From NCBI GenBank assembly GCA_004352715.1, contig SCFE01000002.1, forward strand, positions 5,767,831-5,831,830: a DNA stretch of 64,000 nucleotides, read 5' to 3'. Positions 47,711 to 58,306 of this stretch are shown here, in pieces. Within the stretch, counting starts at the first letter, position 1. Every line of letters starts with the position of its first letter. This DNA is from Hofstenia miamia. Lineage: Eukaryota; Xenacoelomorpha; Acoela. Both the position numbers and the translations under genes were made by a program. The notes beneath the pieces are model-generated. The model saw nothing but the letters and a program-made list of their open reading frames with translations, ran no database searches and had not been told where the DNA came from.

Positions 47711-48484
47711 TATTGCTGCGTTCAATAAGTCTTGCAAGTGATCTCATGATTTCCTACCCCGTTAAGGCAAAATATTAGTTTTCCACTCAAAGATGATATA
47801 ACATGGAAGTTTGAATCCGGAAAAAAAATTCAATTCAGTTCCAAATGTGTTGTCTAGGAGCAAAAAGAGTGAGAGTTATCAAGCCCCTGCAACGAATTTA
47901 TTTATTAAATGGAAAATTAAGAATTGAGCGCGGTGTCATACCTCAAGCGAGACCACAGCTTTCTTTCAAAGGAGAAAAGTGGAACTCGTTCCTCAATCTC
48001 CATATTCACCCGATCTCAACATGTGCGATCGCCTCATCAACCACAAGTTAAAAGAACACGTGCGTCAACTTGACCTTAACTCGCCTGAAGAAGTGACTAG
48101 TGCCGCGTTGGACTATTTGTGAAGCATCCCCGAATTTGCCTTCGAAGAAGAACTCCCGAAACTCAAACGCCATTGCCATCGTGTGTGTGAGTTGAGTGGC
48201 AATTACGTCCCTGACTAGAACTTTTTTCTTTGGACTATTGATCAATAAAGATGCTTTTTCATCTCTGGAAATTCATTTTTTCTTTAATAAATAAATTCGT
48301 TGCAGGCGCTTGATAACTGCTCACTCTTTTTGCTCTTAGACAACACATTTGGAACTGAATTAAAATTTTTTTTCGGAATTCAAACATCCATGTCATAGGT
48401 CATCTTCGAGTGGAAAACTAATATTGTGCATTAGTGCGTAGGAAATCATGAACTCACTTGCAAGACTTATTAAACGCAGCAATA
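47711..48484 (+). mobile_element. Mariner-type element with about 200 bp terminal inverted repeats, copy 1
   Basis: Both ends read TATTGCTGCGTT(C/T)AATAAG inward, and the inverted match continues for about 200 bases through TTCCACTC(A/G)AAGATGA, TTCAGTTCCAAATGTG and AACGAATTTATTTATTAA. The flanks are TA-rich, so the exact TA target pair is ambiguous. Between the TIRs is only a transposase C-terminal fragment. At about 770 bp it is a deletion derivative. Confidence 0.8.
47979..48218 (+). pseudogene. Mariner-like transposase C-terminus with premature stop
   Basis: The frame begins at an ATG and reads PYSPDLNMCD, the block that carries the third catalytic aspartate of Tc1/mariner transposases, then NSPEEVTSAALDYL. 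TGA at 48120-48122 replaces the TGG seen in the second copy at 60817-60819. The N-terminal two thirds of the enzyme are absent, so neither copy is active. Confidence 0.75.
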
Positions 48485-48649
48485 TATTCAAATTATCTTC
48501 AATTTAATAAGTAGGATTGAAAGGGTTAAATTCATTATTAGAAGCAGACATAACCAAAATGGTTGTTTCATACCTGCAAGCCCAACAAACAGAGTTTATT
48601 TTAATTTCTTATGGTCACAATTATCTTATCTTATAAATAAATTGCCTAC

Positions 48650-48769
48650 CGTACTAACGTCTTGTGTTTGAACCTTCGGAGTAGCTTTTGGAGAGCCTGT
48701 TTTTACGTGCTTTAATTCTTTTGGAGATAGATCTAGTGGGCGTTGGTGCTCCAACCTCTCTTCCAGTTC
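48650..48769 (-). CDS. Coiled-coil gene: SP-rich linker exon
   Basis: Acceptor GTTTAAAG, donor ACG|GTAGGC, 120 bp, phase 0-0, 40 codons. Peptide ELEERLEHQRPLDLSPKELK, then HVKTGSPKATPKVQTQDVST. Repeated at 61347-61466. Confidence 0.88.
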
Positions 48770-48845
48770 CTTTAAACATTATATTATTTCGTGATTGTTA
48801 AACTTATAAAAATTTGCTTTTTCAAATAAACTTAATCATACATAC

Positions 48846-48971
48846 CCGTATCCTGTCGTTGAGAGATTTTTTTTCTTTCGACCAATTCTTTTTATCTAAT
48901 TTAAATTGAAATTCACAACTTTCTTTTTCAAAATTCAATCGATTTTCCATGTGCTCTTTTTCGTTTTCAAT
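48846..48971 (-). CDS. Coiled-coil gene: coiled-coil exon
   Basis: Acceptor AAATTTAG, donor CGG|GTATGT, 126 bp, phase 0-0, 42 codons. Peptide IENEKEHMENRLNFEKESCE to KKSLNDRIR. Repeated at 61543-61668. Confidence 0.9.
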
Positions 48972-49017
48972 CTAAATTTAGTGCAAATGAGTGAACACAG
49001 TGAAAGACATTCAATAC

Positions 49018-49143
49018 CGTTGTTATGATTTGCTCTAAATCTGATATTTCGCTGTTTTTCTCCTTCTTTTCTGATTGATATTTTTCTAGTAATTCCGAAT
49101 ATTCAATGTTTTTCTTCTTAAGCTCATTTTCTACTTCTGATAA
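49018..49143 (-). CDS. Coiled-coil gene: coiled-coil exon
   Basis: Acceptor ACATTTTAG, donor ACG|GTATTG, 126 bp, phase 0-0, 42 codons. Peptide LSEVENELKKKNIEYSELLE to SDLEQIITT. Same length as the next exon downstream. Repeated at 61715-61840. Confidence 0.9.
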
Positions 49144-49371
49144 CTAAAATGTAGAAATTTATTAATTTTTAAATATTTTTATATTATGTATATATTATAA
49201 TACGCTTGTTGTTTTTAAAGTATTATAGCAAAACATATCTAACATGTCACTTCAAATATCATTTTAAGAATTTTAATTTTCAATGTGAAAATATAAATTA
49301 TTCAATATTTAAATGCTAAACTAAGTTCCTAGTTACTCAATGTATGTAGTTCTCAGACCCCCTAATCATAC

Positions 49372-49488
49372 CATTCTTGGAGAAATTCCGCGAGGCGTGG
49401 AATGTGTTTGGATAAATGCGGGTGAATCGTTCTCCTTTCCATTTATGAGTCTGTCCATTCTTTCTATTGAAGACATCGGCTCGGCGGA
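49372..49488 (-). CDS. Coiled-coil gene: Ser/Pro linker exon
   Basis: Acceptor CATCTTTTAG, donor ATG|GTATGA, 117 bp, phase 0-0, 39 codons. Peptide SAEPMSSIERMDRLINGKEN, then DSPAFIQTHSTPRGISPRM. Less AT-rich than surrounding intron. Its ATG codons could also serve as an internal start. A second frame is open here too, but it would break the frame downstream. Repeated at 62069-62185. Confidence 0.82.
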
Positions 49489-49511
49489 CTAAAAGATGTT
49501 TTATATATGCA

Positions 49512-49517
49512 CTTATT

Positions 49518-49557
<40 letters not shown>
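49512..49557. repeat. (TA)n microsatellite
   Basis: TA tract with one AAAT slip; same tract in the second copy at 62211-62254. Confidence 0.9.
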
Positions 49558-49559
<2 letters not shown>

Positions 49560-49563
<4 letters not shown>

Positions 49564-51294
49564 ATGTGTTTATGTATATAGCCATTAGAGTGATTTTGCA
49601 TTTTAGACCTCTCTAAATTTGAAATTGCATTACGTTAATCTCTAGAAGTGCAAGAGTTTTCTAAAAATATTTCATGGTAGATATGTCAAGCATGATCTTT
49701 CCTTTAGAGTGAGTTAGAGACTTACCAAAACAAATTCATAGGTCACTACACTCTTAATGTTGTCAATTTCATTTCTATAACCCGTAAACTGCTATGAAGT
49801 GTCTTACCAGGTGCTTTGACTAACGTTTTTGAATAAAATATAACTATGTTTTTAACTTCTTAATGTCCAAGCACTAACAATAGTAAAATTTGTCAAATCA
49901 TGTCAATTCTATTAACAGCATTCAACTCTGCTCTGAATAAACAAGCTCAGTTTGGGTGTAATTAGACCTGCAACTCATGTGACAATTGTAAACAATATAT
50001 ACTTGTTTTGTCGCATTATATTGGTCTCTAATATATTTCGTGAAGGTACTTTGATATTATGATTTACTTAATTCTATTCTTCAAAATTTTTGAAAAAAAT
50101 TGTAGAACCACCAAACAGTTGCCATATTTCTCATTATCATTAGATAAATCCAAAATTTAAGTGGATAATAAAGAGAAAATTTAGCTTCCAATGTATTTTT
50201 CTGCAAATCATTTTAAGAAATAATGCTTTGAATAACTATTCAACTTATTCATATTGAAGGGAAAATTATATCTTGCTAAATTATATATTTTATTTAATAA
50301 AAAGGCTAAAAAAATATTTGCCATAGCTTTTAATATGAATTAATTTCTTATTTAAAGGTTAATAAAAAAGGTGTTTTCAACTATTCCTAATGTAATTAAA
50401 TTATATTTAATATAATTTTTAAATAAATTATAATTAATACCATTAGTAATTAAAATGAAAGTTAGTTTAATTAAGTTATTGTTATATTTTACAACAATGG
50501 ATAAATGCTTTTGAACTACAATAAAATATGACTTTGAGTCTCCGTTTTAACGTCACCAACGAATGTCATGCGCTAACTTACTTTTTTTCGTGACTGTGCC
50601 TGTGTAAAAAAAATTACCGCGAATGCAATAAATGAATTTATGAATATATTTTAGAGAATATATTGTGGATCATTTGCACTATCTGAGTTTCAATCAAAAC
50701 CATGAATTTAATTATTGAACTTCTACAGAGTTTTTTGTAAAATTTAATTTGAAAATGTAAAAAAATTTGTAAATAAAAAATGCGCGTGTTTGCTAAGACA
50801 TAATTTTTATCAACATAATTTAGGATTTTGTTTTGGAATTTACATTGATATTTACAAATTTATTCTTTAAGTGCGAAAATTGTTATAATATTTTGAATAG
50901 TTTTTCACATATACGTTATTAGATATTTACACTTTCAAATTTAAATTTAGCACAATGTTTTACATTAAAAATGCACTTTCTGAAAATTGTCTGTTTCCAT
51001 TCAACGATATACGCTAATTGCCTAGATGTATATATTAATTAAACGATGTACTATTCAGCATCTCGTTATATGCATGAATACGCAAAATTTTTAGTAACTT
51101 TGCTTGATGATTAAGCTAATACTCAAGATTAGTATTAGTAAGAACAATGAAAACCGAAAACTATTGCTTGCATTTAACATAAAACACGTGCTCTCTTTTT
51201 GATAATGAATTCGTCTAATAAATATTGCTGATGTCTTTCTTTCATAATGTTTTATTGATGCATGAGAAAGGGAAATAAATTATGATTATTTTTG

Positions 51295-51330
<36 letters not shown>

Positions 51331-51339
51331 AAAGCTCAC
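49560..51339 (-). other. Intron of the coiled-coil gene
   Basis: AT-rich, no exon seen. Ends with a 30 bp (AT)n tract at 51297-51326 that is also where the second copy leaves the window. Confidence 0.5.
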
Positions 51340-51377
51340 AGGAGGTGGTGATAGGAGATGTTCATCTGATGAAGATC
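51340..51377 (-). CDS. Coiled-coil gene: 38 bp exon
   Basis: Acceptor TTCTTGTTTTAG, donor CCT|GTGAGC, 38 bp: two leftover bases (GA) and 12 codons, SSSDEHLLSPPP. It is the only sequence found that joins the phase-1 end of the exon at 55131 (G+GA = Gly) to the phase-0 start of the exon at 49488. This fit and the SPPP content make it credible despite its size. Confidence 0.75.
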
Positions 51378-52320
51378 CTAAAACAAGAAATTTTAATTTA
51401 AGAAATATTCACCGAATCCCAGCCTAGATTAATGAAATGTTTTAATTAGCGTTCAGACCTACAACTTTGTTCACTTTTTCGAAATTAATGTAAGTTATAT
51501 TTGTGAACGCAAAAAAACTTTGCTGTGAACTTTTCAAAACAAATTCTGAGTGTCATCATAAACGAAAGAATCATTAAATAAGCAGCTTAAGCCACCATAA
51601 ATTTCTTACTTCCGGTAGGACTTCAGGGATTCTCTTTGATTAAACGCTTGTGTGCAAGATCCATTTTGCGCATTATCACTCACTGGATAATTATTTACCC
51701 ACTCATTAATAAGCTAGGGTCCGTGCCGGACATGGACAGAATTGTACGGTCCGGGCATACGGGCTCTGAAATTTTTGTTCCAAAATATTAATTCTTAAAA
51801 CGATTTTTTGAAGTAGATTAGGTCAATTGATAGATTCGTATCTATCTATTTTCTATATCTATTTATGTATATGTATTTCGTGAAAAACTAACCTTCATGT
51901 AGATTTACAACAAAATTTTCAGCATACCACATAAAATATTATACTGAGCTACATAAAATTAACTGTATTATTCAAAATCAGAGAGTTTCTTTTCACTATA
52001 AATTTTTGATATTGTAGTAATATGTCAATGGTGACTTAAGAATAATAGGTTGTGAACTTACAACGCTCCTTATTATTAGAATTTAATTAATGTACTTTAC
52101 TTATTTTGTAAGGTCATACAAGAAGTGCACTGTGCTATTTTGATAAATAAAAATTCGTTTCCAGGAAATGATTAATGAGTGGAACATTAAAATCATTTTC
52201 ACATTATTTGATGTGTTGTCAATTATTGTGATAAATTAGTAGAACTTGTTTTTGAAACAAAACTTAAGAATGACTTAATGTACTTATAATTTGGTTTTTG
52301 ATGTAAACTACATTGATAGC

Positions 52321-52572
52321 TGTTATGACTGTCAAGCTATTTTAGTTAAGAAGCATTTAGCTACAGGCATAACGGACTTAAGATGCGCGCACGGACAAAC
52401 AGATGGGCCTACTTTTATAGTTACGGCCTACGGACAAAGCGCGGGTTTATCGATCGATAAACAAACGCAATTGATAAAGCCAGAGAGAGCTAATAGTATA
52501 TTTAGTAGTCTATGATGGAGCTCATTGAATAAAAACATTGTTTATGAAATGCAAGCATTGAGGGCTATAACA
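52321..52572 (+). mobile_element. Possible solo LTR
   Basis: The segment starts TGTTATGACTGTC and ends GGGCTATAACA, with inverted TGTTAT/ATAACA ends, contains a GC-richer region, a TATAG and AATAAA near the end. Length fits an LTR. The five-base flanks do not match, so the call is weak. The 74-codon frame inside has no recognisable product. Confidence 0.3.
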
Positions 52573-53559
52573 TTAATAATATACACAATTAAAGAGTACA
52601 GCAATGATTAATGGTTAGTCGCTGTTTGGGGTCTTTTTTTACCCCAGCCATTTTCAATGCGCATTTTCTACTAATATACTGGTACCCAGTAACTGAAATT
52701 GTGTGACTTTTCCTGAATTTATGTCTAAGCTAATTCCTGAGATTTACTGCTTCAAATATTATAAAATGTGCATAGATATTGGTATATACTAGGTGAACGT
52801 TGTTTGGGGTCTTCTTTGACCCTAGACTGACTAGCATAATGCCTTTTGATCTTTATGAAAATAAATCCTGAGATTTCCGTATGGGAGCAAGAGCCATTTT
52901 TATCTACTTGCAGTAGCAAATATCCAGTCAATATCCATTCATTGGGAGGCGTATATCAATGCAAAAAATGATTTTTTACAAATAAGGAAAATCTATATCA
53001 TATTAATTGATTTACCACAAAATAATATTTATAAATTTCAACAGAAAATATAGGAATAAGGCTTGTGTAATTGCTTGACAGAACCAAACCTAGTGTTCTA
53101 TACTTAGCGGAGGTATTTGTAGTCTCTGATTGCTCTTGTTTTGCATTGCTTAGTGTCTTTTTTATCCCAGTTGTCAACTATAATGCATATGTAATTTAAA
53201 CGAAATTATTTACAATTTTAAATTGAATTGCATAATATGTGACTTTGTGCGCACCCATATATCTTAATCTGTATTTTAGAGACAGTAATGACTGAATTCC
53301 GAACATTACTTACTCTACAAGCACCCTTACCATTTTTCTTGATCAGAAATATTATTTTGATAATAAAGACATTTTAGAAGCACTACGACAATACTGGGAA
53401 AGTAAGCACGTCAATAGGAATATTTCATACTTACACTTACACTTACACAGACACAACTATATTTGCTAAAATATGTCAATTATGTCATGTATTCACATTT
53501 TAAGAGATCATGTTTATACTTTGCTGTAGTATTATATTGTATTAACTTTGTAGAACATG

Positions 53560-54159
53560 GGATATCTTTCTAATACCTACAGCGTTTTTTTAATAATAGT
53601 ATTTATTTGCGACGTGAAATTAAGCTTTGAATCTATTGTTACTACTAGATATTTAAACTTATTAACAGGTATAACAGATGTATTATTGAATAGTCAGAGA
53701 TGCCCGTTTTTTCTAAAAGGTTGCATTATGCAAAATTAAGTTTTTTTCGTGTTAATACGCAATCTATGCATGCCAAAATAGTTGCTCAATTTTATATAAT
53801 TCGTTTCAATAACTTTTACAGCTTTATCTAAGGATTTATTTCCACAGTAAATAGATGTATCATCGGCGTATTGTGTTATTTCGAAGTCAGTAATTTCCTT
53901 CATGTCATTCACATAAATATTAAAAGCAGGGGACCCAGTATGGTTCCTTGAGGTACACCATTATTGACAGACAACCAATTTGAAAAAGTATCATTCAATT
54001 TAACTCGCTGAAGTCTATGACTTAAGTAATTAGATATAAGGTGAGCACTGTTAAGAGAAAAACCAATATTATTTAATTTTTTTTAAATATCTCATTATTA
54101 ATAGAATCGAATGCTTTTGAGAGGTCTAGACAGGCAATCGCAACAAATTTATTAGAGTC
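53560..54159 (-). pseudogene. Non-LTR retrotransposon RT fragment A
   Basis: Minus strand reads VAIACLDLSKAFDSINNEIF (RT motif A region), NNGVPQGTILGPLLFNIYVN, QYADDTSIYC (catalytic YADD), then FKYLVVTIDSKLNF. This is the motif order of LINE reverse transcriptases. Frameshifts and stops interrupt it. The 5' end is truncated exactly where fragment B begins on the other strand. Confidence 0.85.
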
Positions 54160-54160
54160 C

Positions 54161-55065
54161 AATTACGCCGATGACACAATAATATTTCACTCTAGTAACT
54201 CTGGAAGATTCAGTAGATATAATTGAAAAAAATTGTACATTAGCAAATTTTTATGCATCATACAAACTAACAATTAATACTTCAAAAACACAATTTTGTA
54301 TAATAAAAAGTAAAAATGCACACTACGTTTCAATAAGGAAACTATAAAACAAATTACTCATTTTAAAAATCTAGGGGTTATTTTCGACTGCAACTTAAGT
54401 TTCATAAGCAATTAGATAGCATAGTAAAAAAATGGCAGTTGCACTTACAGCAATAAGTAATTTTTTTTACTTTCTAAGTATTAATGCAAACATTCAGCTT
54501 ATTCATGCCTTAGTCTTAAGTCATCTAAATTATGCTTGCATATTATATACAGAAATTGATACAAACTATCTCTGAAAATTTGAAATACAAACAAATTTGT
54601 CAATTAATATTACAATTGGCTGCATGAAGAAAAAACTATCAGTTTACGATGAATTCAAAGGAAACTTTTCGAAACCAATAATGACAATTTATAAAACATC
54701 TTTATGTATGTTCTACAAAATTCTTAAAAAAAATCGCTCCTTACAATTCAACAAACTTCCCAAGTTTTAGAACTCCAAATTTTTATAGTAAATGCACCTT
54801 AGTGATAAGGCAAGCAAAATCGAAGAAAAAACAAATGCAAAATTATTTTATTAATACCTCAATCTGACTTTGGAATGCATACAGAAATTAGAATTAGAAA
54901 GCCAATCTCTGAAAACCTCTAAAACTAAAATAACACAATTATTAAATCGCATAGACCTGAATCGTTCGAATATAAGTGAAGAGGTTTAAAATTTATTAAC
55001 GCTGACTATATTAGTAAAAGAAATACCGTTATTTAAGTGTAATTAAAATTTTCTTGTAAATTCTA
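54161..55065 (+). pseudogene. Non-LTR retrotransposon RT fragment B and 3' tail
   Basis: Plus strand starts at NYADDTIIFHSSN, continues with LTINTSKTQF, FKNLGVIFDCNLSF, ANIQLIHALVLSHLNYACIL and a basic FRTPNFYSKCTLVI block, and ends in a TA tail at about 55065. The order fits the second half of a CR1/Jockey-type LINE ORF2. It is 5'-truncated at the YADD motif and has frameshifts. The 3' end lies about 65 bp from an exon of the coiled-coil gene. Confidence 0.8.
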
Positions 55066-55130
55066 TATATATATATATAATGTATATATAGTAGTGTATA
55101 TATATATATATATATACAGGAATAATGTAC

Positions 55131-55527
55131 CGTCGTGATGAGTGAACACGGAAGTATTGGAAGAGGGGGACAAATGACTATCATCACTTAAAGATGATTT
55201 TGCTAATTTTAGTTGTTCTTTTAATTGTTCGATTTCAACAATCTTTTGCCTATTTGCATCCTCACGGAGCTGCTTCTCCTTCTCAATGTCATTGAGGGCT
55301 TCATTTAGTTGCATTTGCAGCAAATCATTGTCTCCCTGCAAAGATTCAATTTTAGATTTTAGGGAGCTCTCAATGTTTCGAAGTTCTTCATACTCAATCT
55401 TCATTTCATTAATTTCGAAAGATCCATGCTGATTTATGATGGCTGCGTATTCAGTTGGTGACATTTCAGACATTGGCGAGCTTTGAGTACCACTGTCTAC
55501 TGATTTTGGACTGGCAGGTTTTTCCAA
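55131..55527 (-). CDS. Coiled-coil gene: longest exon
   Basis: Acceptor ACACATTTAG, donor GACG|GTACAT, 397 bp, phase 0 in and phase 1 out, 132 codons. A Ser/Pro start (LEKPASPKSVDSGTQSSPMS, EMSPTEYAAII) is followed by about 75 residues of coiled coil (MKIEYEELRNIESSLKSKIE and on) and a serine-rich end (SSLSDDSHLSPSSNTSV). The open frame runs past the donor into a TA repeat, which is not coding. Confidence 0.92.
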
Positions 55528-56106
55528 CTAAATGTGTTTGTTAACACCAGATTTATATAAATTCGTTAGGTTAAAGTTAATTCAATAGCTGAAAAACTTA
55601 AAACTAGTGCAAATGTAGAATCTTATTGACATCCTTGATGCTTCAAAAATCGCAATTTTTGAAATCATTTATGATTTATGACTTCTTGGGGATGGGCTAA
55701 GATATTCTAAATATATAAATAACTATTTGTTAAATCATAATTTGTTGGTTTGTTTATAACATTAATGTAACAGTTGGAAAACGTGCATAAATATATTTAC
55801 AACATTTTTTTATGTCTAAAAAAGTCATTTTAGCCTGAAATTTAACACAAATGTTTTTATATTTTTTCTAAAGATACGCCTTCATCCTTTCTTAGTTGAT
55901 AAATTATCTCTATATATCACTAGTTTCAATTACAAATTCATGTCGCCCCTATTTTCCAATAAATGTCAGCTTCATTGTACATGAAATCTATTTTTACCAA
56001 TAGTAAAAGAACTGTCTAATCTTTTCTGTTGTCCGCTCAAGCAAATTGGCACCACCATTTCTTACTTATCGGGTTATGCTTACTAAATCAGAGAAATTAA
56101 AAATAC
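55528..56106 (-). other. Intron of the coiled-coil gene
   Basis: 579 bp, AT-rich, no repeat or exon seen. Confidence 0.6.
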
Positions 56107-56313
56107 CTTAAGTCGCATTTCCTCGATAACGTCATATAATGAGGTCTTTTCCTTTTCAATGAATTCATTTTGGAACTTTAGTGATTCAATCTCTTGATCA
56201 CGCAACTCGAGGTCTGCATTAAGTTTCCCCTCAGTTTCTTTCAAAAGATCTTCTAATCGATCACAATCAAATTTATAGTCTTTTAGCTCCTTGTAGAGAT
56301 GATGATTGTCATC
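56107..56313 (-). CDS. Coiled-coil gene: coiled-coil exon
   Basis: Acceptor ATTTAG, donor AAG|GTATTT, 207 bp, phase 0-0, 69 codons. Peptide DDNHHLYKELKDYKFDCDRL to LYDVIEEMRLK. Regular heptads. Confidence 0.92.
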
Positions 56314-56365
56314 CTAAATGACTAGGAGTTAAGTTCAAGATAGGTCATCTGATTTAGAATTTTAC

Positions 56366-56514
56366 CTCAAGTGCATGCATCTTCTTAAGCAAGCCATCGA
56401 CGGTATTTTCACAGCTCTCGTTTACGTAATCTTTAGTGATAGTGCCTTCCTCAATTAACTTCTCCAAAACTGATTGCAATCTAACTTTATCATCTTCCAA
56501 GAATTGAATAAGTC
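56366..56514 (-). CDS. Coiled-coil gene: most upstream exon seen
   Basis: Acceptor ATGCCTACCTTAG, donor GAG|GTAAAA, 149 bp. Two leftover bases (GA) then 49 codons: LIQFLEDDKVRLQSVLEKLI, then EEGTITKDYVNESCENTVDG, then LLKKMHALE. The leftover bases show that at least one more exon ending in phase 1 lies upstream, in the gap or beyond 64 kb. Confidence 0.9.
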
Positions 56515-57306
56515 CTAAGGTAGGCATATAAAACTCATGAGAACTTATAATCTTTTAGAAAGGTAGGTAGTTATAGCATTCCATGTTTATGTTCATGGGA
56601 AAAACTTTACTTTCCATAAATATTAATGTCGTACAATGAGTGGTATTATAGTTTTCCATTTTTGGTACCAAATTATTGAAATCAATAACATCCCACTTTC
56701 ATAATTTTACAGCAATATTGCTTTAATACTGGGAAATAGGTGTTGGAGAACATCAATTGTTAACAGTATAGATCATTTTTAAGAGTTTGATTGAATTGAG
56801 GATCGAATATAGTTTTTTAAGTTTAAGAATTTTGGTATCATAAATGCATTTTTGCTTTCAAATACTTATCCAATATTATGTTAAATACACTCAAAAATTT
56901 TTTTACCATGCCATTCTTTGTTTTGAAATCTAAAAAGTTAATAGCTTTTAGTCATACGCGGATTTAAATTAAATATTATTTTGTCTTATATGTTATATTT
57001 AATTCAATACGAATGTCTGGATCTAAACATTTAATTGTAACTTCGAAATGTAACTTCATTGACACACTTCACTATGAGCAATAATTGATTTGAATTTCTC
57101 ATTAAAATCATTCAAATCTTTGCTATAGTTCTTGATTTATATTTGCGGTATCAAATTATTTCTCAATTTTCCAAGTTCATTAAAACGTTCAACATATTTC
57201 TGTAATAATTAATTAAATTTGTAGGATAGTAAGTTCAAATTTTTATTTATATCCGTAATGCTTCATTAATCTTCATTGTGTGAAGTGAATATATATATAT
57301 ATATAT
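56515..57306 (-). other. Intron up to the gap
   Basis: No exon or element. A TA tract at 57290-57306 borders the gap. Confidence 0.5.
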
Positions 57307-58306
57307 NNNNNNNNNNNNNNNNNNNNNNNNNNNNNNNNNNNNNNNNNNNNNNNNNNNNNNNNNNNNNNNNNNNNNNNNNNNNNNNNNNNNNNNNNNNNNN
57401 NNNNNNNNNNNNNNNNNNNNNNNNNNNNNNNNNNNNNNNNNNNNNNNNNNNNNNNNNNNNNNNNNNNNNNNNNNNNNNNNNNNNNNNNNNNNNNNNNNNN
57501 NNNNNNNNNNNNNNNNNNNNNNNNNNNNNNNNNNNNNNNNNNNNNNNNNNNNNNNNNNNNNNNNNNNNNNNNNNNNNNNNNNNNNNNNNNNNNNNNNNNN
57601 NNNNNNNNNNNNNNNNNNNNNNNNNNNNNNNNNNNNNNNNNNNNNNNNNNNNNNNNNNNNNNNNNNNNNNNNNNNNNNNNNNNNNNNNNNNNNNNNNNNN
57701 NNNNNNNNNNNNNNNNNNNNNNNNNNNNNNNNNNNNNNNNNNNNNNNNNNNNNNNNNNNNNNNNNNNNNNNNNNNNNNNNNNNNNNNNNNNNNNNNNNNN
57801 NNNNNNNNNNNNNNNNNNNNNNNNNNNNNNNNNNNNNNNNNNNNNNNNNNNNNNNNNNNNNNNNNNNNNNNNNNNNNNNNNNNNNNNNNNNNNNNNNNNN
57901 NNNNNNNNNNNNNNNNNNNNNNNNNNNNNNNNNNNNNNNNNNNNNNNNNNNNNNNNNNNNNNNNNNNNNNNNNNNNNNNNNNNNNNNNNNNNNNNNNNNN
58001 NNNNNNNNNNNNNNNNNNNNNNNNNNNNNNNNNNNNNNNNNNNNNNNNNNNNNNNNNNNNNNNNNNNNNNNNNNNNNNNNNNNNNNNNNNNNNNNNNNNN
58101 NNNNNNNNNNNNNNNNNNNNNNNNNNNNNNNNNNNNNNNNNNNNNNNNNNNNNNNNNNNNNNNNNNNNNNNNNNNNNNNNNNNNNNNNNNNNNNNNNNNN
58201 NNNNNNNNNNNNNNNNNNNNNNNNNNNNNNNNNNNNNNNNNNNNNNNNNNNNNNNNNNNNNNNNNNNNNNNNNNNNNNNNNNNNNNNNNNNNNNNNNNNN
58301 NNNNNN
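57307..58306. other. Assembly gap, exactly 1000 N
   Basis: Placeholder of unknown true size, flanked on the left by a TA repeat and on the right by sequence from inside the duplicated segment. Confidence 0.98.

Larger units (their letters stand above)
46132..51300. repeat. Near-identical large duplication, copy 1
   Basis: Matches 58830-64000 with an offset of 12,697-12,699 bases. Over the 2.8 kb right of the mariner element I count about eight differences, mostly single bases or one-base length changes. Carries four exons of the coiled-coil gene, one long-TIR mariner copy and an orphan pseudogene. The second copy runs off the window. Confidence 0.92.
16183..56514 (-). other. Large coiled-coil scaffold gene (locus span)
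   Basis: I joined 26 minus-strand exons by splice sites and phase. From 56514 down to 24092, twenty exons connect without a phase conflict and give about 1,117 residues. Order: coiled coil (56.5-55.2 kb), Ser/Pro linker (55.2-49.4 kb), coiled coil, SP-rich linker with SPKATPKVQTQD and LEDTPTSPNKDW (48.7 and 45.1 kb), a long coiled coil from 45.1 to 31.8 kb, then an acidic patch, and a basic Ser-rich tail with FLFPTFFRD and KKWFFTW motifs. The composition suggests a cytoskeletal or membrane-trafficking scaffold, but I do not recognise the orthologue. The first exon seen starts with a split codon, so the 5' part is missing (gap or beyond the window). Large introns hold most of the transposon debris in the window. 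Confidence 0.85.

Noticed and set aside
47845-48051. 68-codon plus-strand frame (also 60542-60748) and the minus frame 48048-48245
   Set aside because: They overlap the mariner TIR and the opposite strand or other frame of the transposase remnant.
52291-52515. 74-codon plus-strand frame
   Set aside because: No family features; better explained by a GC-richer repeat or LTR.
53560-55065. Twin-priming inversion of one LINE
   Set aside because: Both halves contain the YADD to FKxLGV region with different amino-acid sequence, so they cannot be two parts of one copy.
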